Positions 60,545-64,000 of a stretch of 64,000 nucleotides of DNA are shown here, piece after piece. The stretch is taken from positions 281,133 to 345,132 of the forward strand of contig NZ_WHOS01000002.1 in NCBI RefSeq assembly GCF_013340935.1. The letters run 5' to 3'. This DNA is from Azospirillum melinis (GTDB lineage: Bacteria; Pseudomonadota; Alphaproteobacteria; Azospirillales; Azospirillaceae). Below the pieces are notes generated by a model that saw only the letters and a program-made list of their open reading frames with translations, was not told the DNA's origin and made no database searches. The position numbers and the translations under genes were made by a program. Within the stretch, counting starts at the first letter, position 1; every line of letters begins with the position of its first letter.

Positions 60545-61492
60545 TCACATGAACTGCTTGCAGTTCTGCTTGGTGATCAGCGGCGCGTCGAGATAGACGG
60601 TCTTGGTCGGGATCACCTCGGCGGCGGGCTTGCCCTTCACCACCACGTCGTCGAGCCACTGGCCGACGGTCTTGCCCATCTCCTCGAAAGGCTGGCGCAC
60701 GGTGGCGATCATCGGGCTGTCGGGCTTGCAGACCTCGGCGACCGCCTGCGGATGGCCGTCGATGCCGATCACCTTCACGTTCTTCAGCCCGGCACCCTTG
60801 ATGACGTTGACAGCGGCCTGCGCCGGCTCGTCCCACGGCGCCCAGACAGCGGTGATGGTGTTGCCGAAGCGCGCGACGTAATCCTCCATCGTGCGGTTGG
60901 TGTCCTCGAAGAAGGCGGTGTAGTTGATGTTGTGCTCCGCCAGCACCTTCACGCCCGAATATTCCTTCAGCACCGTCGCCATCACGTCGCCGCGCTTGCG
61001 GGTGCCGTGGTGCTCCGCCATGCGCAGGAAGACGAGGTTGCCCTGCCCGCCCATCTGGTCGAGCAGATAGACCGAGACGTTCGCCGACATCGCCCAGTTG
61101 TTGGTGGTCACATCGACCAGAACCCCGTCGACATAGCCGGAATCGACGGCGAAGACCGGGATCTTCGCGGCCTTGGCGGCGTCGAGCGCTGCACGGCTGG
61201 CGCGCAGGTCGGCCATGGTGATGACGATGGCCTTCACGCCGCGGTTGGCGGCGTCCTGGATGTTGGAGGCGGTCGCCTCGCCCGAGCCGCCGCTGTCGAG
61301 TACGCTGATCTTCCAGTCGGTCTTGCCGCTCTGCTTGGTCCAGGCGTCGAAACCGGCCTTCACCCGCTGTTCGGACTGGGCGGCGGCGTTGGCATGGACC
61401 CAGGCGATGTCGAGGGCCTGCGCCGCACCCGCGGCGGTCATCATCGCGACCATCGAGACAGCCGCAAGCATTCCGGAAAGCCGGTTTTTCAT
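60545..61492 (-). CDS. Sugar ABC transporter substrate-binding protein (RbsB type)
   Basis: 315 residues from ATG 61492, preferred over ATG 61498 because GGGAGG is 9 bases before it and only 3 before the other. A secretion signal of about 26 residues ends AQALD. Two lobes follow with DIAWVHANAAAQSEQRVKAGFDAW, VITMADLRASRAALDAAKAAKIPVFAVDSGYVDG and VIGIDGHPQAVAEVCKPDSPMIATVRQP, the Peripla_BP_4 pattern. First gene of the SorC-controlled operon; it selects the substrate. Confidence 0.9.
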   Translation of the reverse strand: MKNRLSGMLAAVSMVAMMTAAGAAQALDIAWVHANAAAQSEQRVKAGFDAWTKQSGKTDWKISVLDSGGSGEATASNIQDAANRGVKAIVITMADLRASRAALDAAKAAKIPVFAVDSGYVDGVLVDVTTNNWAMSANVSVYLLDQMGGQGNLVFLRMAEHHGTRKRGDVMATVLKEYSGVKVLAEHNINYTAFFEDTNRTMEDYVARFGNTITAVWAPWDEPAQAAVNVIKGAGLKNVKVIGIDGHPQAVAEVCKPDSPMIATVRQPFEEMGKTVGQWLDDVVVKGKPAAEVIPTKTVYLDAPLITKQNCKQFM

Positions 61493-61578
61493 TTCCATTC
61501 TCCTCCCATTGCCAGCTATCTGGCTGGCGAATTCTCGATGCCGGTCTTGCGCCGGCGACGATGAGCTTGTGGTGGGGC

Positions 61579-61611
61579 GTGACAAATGTCAACACCAGAT
61601 ACATTTGTCAC
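61579..61611. promoter_or_regulatory. Perfect operator-like inverted repeat between ABC operon and SorC-type gene
   Basis: Arms GTGACAAATGT (61579-61589) and ACATTTGTCAC (61601-61611) are exact complements with 11 bases between, placing the half-site centres about two helical turns apart. It lies 29 bases before the regulator start and 87 bases before the binding-protein gene. On the minus strand the sequence TTGACA, a consensus -35, overlaps it. It is the probable binding site of the adjacent SorC-type protein. Confidence 0.75.
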
Positions 61612-61639
61612 CTGATAGGGGTAGAGGGGGAAGCGCGCG

Positions 61640-62626
61640 ATGCGGAACGGGACCAGCGAGGGGCCGGAGGACGAGGTGCTGATGGCGCGGGCGGCTTGGC
61701 TGTACTATGTCGGCGGCCTGAACCAGGAGGCGGCGGCGCGGCGGCTGGGCGTCACCCGGGCGCGGGTCAACAAGCTGCTGTCCGACGCCCGCGACAGCGG
61801 CATGGTCAGCATCACCATCAATTCCGCGAATGTCGGGCTGCTGCCGGTGGAGGAGGCGATCCGCGAGCGCTATGGGCTCGATGTCTGCATCTGCACGCCG
61901 GCCCTGACCCAGGATGCCGGCGGCGACCGCGACGACGCGCTGCTCGCCCCCTTCGCCTTCCGGGCGGTGGGGGCCGCCGCCGCCGCCCATCTGCGCCGCC
62001 ATCTGGCGGAGACGGAGGAGGCGGTGGTCGGCACCGGCTGGGGCCGGACGCTGGAGCAGATGACCTTGCAGATGGCCGGGGTCAGCGCGCCGCGGGCGAA
62101 ATTCATCAGCCTGATGGGGTCGCTGACCGCGCGCTCGGCCTACAACCCGTTCGACGTGGTGCATGCGCTGGCGCGGACCACCGGGGCTGAGGGCTATTTC
62201 CTGCCGGTGCCCTTCATCGCCGACAGCCTGGAGGCGCGCGACGTGCTGCTGTCGCAGCAGTCGGTGCAGACGGCGCTCCAGTTGGCGCGGTCGACGACGG
62301 TGGCCTACATCTCCATCGGCGAGCTGCGCGAGGCGTCGCTCCTGCGGACGCAGGGCATGATCAGCGCCACCGAACTGGCGGAGCTGCGGGCGGCCGGGGC
62401 GGTCGGCGACACCAACGGGCTGTTCTTCGATCAGGACGGCAAGGCGGTCGATCATCCGCTGAACCACCGCACGCTGGCGCTCGGTCTCGACGGGCTGAAG
62501 CAGACCTACACGGTGGCGCTGGTGGCAGGCCGGACCAAGCTGCAGGCCGCCCGTGCCTTCCTCGCCAGCGGGGTGGCGCGCGCCCTGATCGTCGACGGCG
62601 ACACCGCGCTGGAGCTGGTGAAATGA
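61640..62626 (+). CDS. SorC/DeoR-type sugar-binding transcriptional regulator
   Basis: 328 residues. The HTH is near the N-terminus (AAWLYYVGGLNQEAAARRLGVTRARVNKLLSDARDSGMVSI), followed by the SorC sugar-binding domain that resembles phosphosugar isomerases (VVGTGWGRTLEQM and GLDGLKQTYTVALVAGRTK segments). Such regulators, as in erythritol and sorbitol operons, respond to phosphorylated or free sugars. It is divergent from the ABC/E1/E2/kinase/SDR operon across a perfect palindrome, so it controls that operon and probably itself. Confidence 0.92.
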   Translation: MRNGTSEGPEDEVLMARAAWLYYVGGLNQEAAARRLGVTRARVNKLLSDARDSGMVSITINSANVGLLPVEEAIRERYGLDVCICTPALTQDAGGDRDDALLAPFAFRAVGAAAAAHLRRHLAETEEAVVGTGWGRTLEQMTLQMAGVSAPRAKFISLMGSLTARSAYNPFDVVHALARTTGAEGYFLPVPFIADSLEARDVLLSQQSVQTALQLARSTTVAYISIGELREASLLRTQGMISATELAELRAAGAVGDTNGLFFDQDGKAVDHPLNHRTLALGLDGLKQTYTVALVAGRTKLQAARAFLASGVARALIVDGDTALELVK

Positions 62627-62671
62627 GGCAGTGCGGCACCGCCGCCCGGTGGAAAGGGCCGCCAAGCTCCC

Positions 62672-62700
62672 TTGACAGCGGCTGTTGGGTTGCGGAATGG
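62672..62700 (+). promoter_or_regulatory. Candidate promoter for the FMN riboswitch and ribB
   Basis: A consensus -35 TTGACA at 62672-62677 is followed after 17 bases by GAATGG, a weak -10. Transcription would begin about 30-35 bases before the FMN riboswitch. The -35 is convincing, the -10 less so. Confidence 0.4.
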
Positions 62701-62738
62701 TGGGTGGGTCGACCGATCCCGGTCGGCGGGCATAGGCT

Positions 62739-62898
62739 TGTTCTCAGGGCAGGGTGAAACTCCCGACCGGCGGTATCCCTTCGACAGAAGGGGAGCCCGC
62801 GAGCGCTCACCGGCTTTTGGCGGTCCCAATAGACGGTGAGGTCAGCAGACCCGGTGTGAGGCCGGGGCCGACGGTTACAGTCCGGATGGAAGAGAATG
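62739..62898 (+). promoter_or_regulatory. FMN riboswitch (RFN element)
   Basis: All conserved blocks of the RFN element are present in order: TTCTCAGGGCAGGGTGAAA, CCGACCGGCGGT, GAGCCCGCGAGCG, GGTCAGCAGACCCGGTG, GGGGCCGACGGTTACAGTCC, GGATGGAAGAGAATGA. The first and last blocks pair as P1. Binding of FMN to the nascent RNA represses the riboflavin gene downstream. The 136 bases between riboswitch and ribB hold the expression platform; I see no run of T, so control by translation or Rho is more likely than an intrinsic terminator. Confidence 0.95.
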
Positions 62899-63034
62899 AG
62901 CAGACCGCGCCGGTGGCTTGCCGCGAGCAGGCCCGCCGTCGTCGGTTCGCGCCATCGCGTCGGGTTCCGGTCCGGCGCGCTGGAGGTCTCTTTGCGCCCT
63001 GATTCAGGCTCACCCTTCAGTGGATGTGAGAACC

Positions 63035-63697
63035 ATGAATCAGATTTACCGTCAGAACGATCTTCTCGCCCGCTTCGGCACGCCGGGCGAACGCGTCGCC
63101 CGCGCCCTCGACAGCCTTCGGCAGGGGCAAGGGGTGATCGTGGTCGATGACGACGACCGCGAGAATGAAGGCGACATCATCTACCCGGCCGACAGCATCA
63201 CCGTCGAGCAGATGGCTCTGCTGATCCGCGCGTGCAGCGGCATCGTCTGCCTGATCCTGCCCGACGAGCATCTGCAACGGCTGGAGCTGCCGGCGATGGT
63301 GCCGGCCAACAGCTCGCGCTTCGGAACCGCCTTCACCGTGTCCATCGAAGCGCGCGAGGGCGTCACCACCGGCGTCTCGGCGGCCGACCGGGTGACGACG
63401 ATCCGCACCGCGATTGCCGACGACTGCCGTCCGGAGGATCTGGCGCGGCCGGGCCATGTCTTCCCGATCCGCGCCCATCCGCAAGGGCTGGCGGCCCGCC
63501 GCGGCCACACGGAAGCCACCATCGAGCTGATGGCGCGGGCCGGACGCAAGGCGGCAGGCGTCCTCTGCGAGGTGATGAACCCGGACGGCACCATGGCCCG
63601 CCTGCCGGAGCTGATCGCCTTCGCCGAGGAACAGTCGATGCCCATCGTCAGCATCGCCGATCTGGTGGCGGAGAGCAGCCTGCAATCGGAGCGCTGA
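63035..63697 (+). CDS. ribB: 3,4-dihydroxy-2-butanone-4-phosphate synthase
   Basis: 220 residues, single RibB domain as in E. coli without a fused GTP cyclohydrolase. It converts D-ribulose 5-phosphate to 3,4-dihydroxy-2-butanone 4-phosphate and formate, the four-carbon unit of riboflavin. The acidic metal/substrate loop [20 protein letters not shown] is near residues 28-47, then [24 protein letters not shown] near 107-120 and [10 protein letters not shown] and [10 protein letters not shown], which carry the catalytic Asp, His and Glu residues. ATG 63035 matches the usual MNQ start; a GTG at 63026 is in frame. Controlled by the FMN riboswitch. Confidence 0.95.
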   Translation: MNQIYRQNDLLARFGTPGERVARALDSLRQGQGVIVVDDDDRENEGDIIYPADSITVEQMALLIRACSGIVCLILPDEHLQRLELPAMVPANSSRFGTAFTVSIEAREGVTTGVSAADRVTTIRTAIADDCRPEDLARPGHVFPIRAHPQGLAARRGHTEATIELMARAGRKAAGVLCEVMNPDGTMARLPELIAFAEEQSMPIVSIADLVAESSLQSER

Positions 63698-63726
63698 CCG
63701 GGTCCAGCCACAGGCAAACGGGGACC

Positions 63727-63757
63727 GCCCTGTCGGAGCGAATGCTTCCGGCAGGGC
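63727..63757. terminator. Hairpin after ribB
   Basis: GCCCTG-T-CGGA pairs with TCCG-G-CAGGGC, with an inner GC/GC step and a GAAT loop. No clear U tract. It lies between ribB and a converging gene fragment and probably ends both transcripts. Confidence 0.55.
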
Positions 63758-63796
63758 GCTTCGGCGATGGGTGGCACGTTCAGGAAGAGCTGTTGG

Positions 63797-63869
63797 TTAC
63801 AGGGAGTCGAGAAAGGCGCCGATGACGGTGCGCTGCGCCTCCGGGACCATCATGTCGATCAACAGGCGC
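63797..63869 (-). pseudogene. C-terminal fragment of a minus-strand gene cut near 63869
   Basis: Reading the minus strand into the stop at 63797 gives RLLIDMMVPEAQRTVIGAFL then DSL and TAA, a convincing helical protein end in the codon style of the region. Upstream of about 63869 the sequence changes to lower-GC DNA with CCTAACCCGAATAATTCATC and the frame cannot be followed as protein. The gene is therefore probably truncated by an insertion. Family not identifiable from about 24 residues. Confidence 0.45.
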
Positions 63870-64000
63870 CTAACCCGAATAATTCATCAGGGCTGGCGCA
63901 AGGGGCGGCGGGCGCAAGGCTAATCCACTGAATTCGTGTATGATTCTGGTGCTGAAGCAGTCTCACCACGGATCACCGGAGTTCACGCCCGCCATGACCG
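63870..64000 (+). mobile_element. Possible left end of an insertion sequence (IS1380-like?)
   Basis: From about 63870 base composition drops and the sequence starts CCTAACCCGAATAATTCATC, similar in style to insertion-sequence ends that carry a CC-AATAATTCAT motif. A TATGAT -10-like box lies near 63939, and the last bases hold an ATG at 63994 with GGAG 12 bases before it, where a transposase gene could begin. The element runs out of the window. The family is only a guess. Confidence 0.35.

Overview
The window is high-GC DNA (roughly two thirds G+C, strong third-position GC bias) packed with solute transporters and small sugar or amino-acid catabolic operons. Protein style, Tat and TRAP systems, the many LysR, LacI, SorC and TetR regulators and the RND pump all suit an alphaproteobacterium of the Azospirillum / Rhodospirillales type. 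So many accessory catabolic operons with no core housekeeping genes except a riboswitch-controlled ribB suggest a chromid or megaplasmid arm. The taxon is inferred from protein style, not from a search.

Layout. (1) 1-5801: end of a ribose-type ABC ATPase, two permeases, a DUF4432 sugar-epimerase-like protein, a ribokinase-type PfkB kinase and an FGGY pentulose kinase: a pentose or pentitol operon. (2) 5809-9157, minus strand: LysR regulator, orphan HTH protein, NCS2 nucleobase permease. (3) 9.4-12.2 kb: lower-GC patch with small unknown genes, an orphan Fur-box-like site, an IS1 transposase remnant and a broken DUF6883 gene beside DUF4926; it looks like an old insertion hotspot. (4) 12420-17641: alpha/beta hydrolase-like protein with Asp at the nucleophile position, then an RND adaptor and pump. 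(5) 17.6-20.7 kb: palindromic repeats, then a LysR gene divergent from an NmrA-type protein and an SDR. (6) 20862-28276: LacI regulator divergent from a TRAP transporter, a VOC protein, a RuBisCO-like protein and a DUF1537 kinase, the gene set of D-apionate / 3-oxo-isoapionate-type acid-sugar catabolism. (7) 28320-39646: an opine or D-amino-acid type oxidase module (two DAO-like flavoproteins, a 2Fe-2S protein, an FAD/BFD subunit, two RidA proteins, an orphan solute-binding protein), an OccR/NocR-like LysR gene and a Pot-type ABC transporter. (8) 39782-48146: an NMT1-type ABC transporter with an enolase-superfamily enzyme, a Gfo/Idh oxidoreductase, DUF993, a TIM-barrel isomerase and a TetR gene, behind one promoter with an embedded palindrome. 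(9) 48181-50912: DHA2 MFS exporter and EmrA-like adaptor. (10) 51037-61492, minus strand: ribose-type ABC transporter, acetoin-dehydrogenase-like E1 alpha, E1 beta and E2, an AhpD-like protein, an FGGY kinase and two SDRs, divergent from a SorC-family regulator with a perfect operator between. (11) 62672-63697: FMN riboswitch and ribB. The last bases hold a truncated minus-strand gene and what may be an insertion-sequence end.

The common theme is regulated uptake plus a few enzymes that feed unusual sugars, acid sugars, opine-like amines or polyols into central metabolism, as expected of a rhizosphere bacterium. The least explained modules are the TRAP-VOC-RLP-kinase operon, the NMT1/enolase/Gfo-Idh/DUF993 operon, and the sugar ABC operon carrying an acyloin-cleaving E1/E2 pair.
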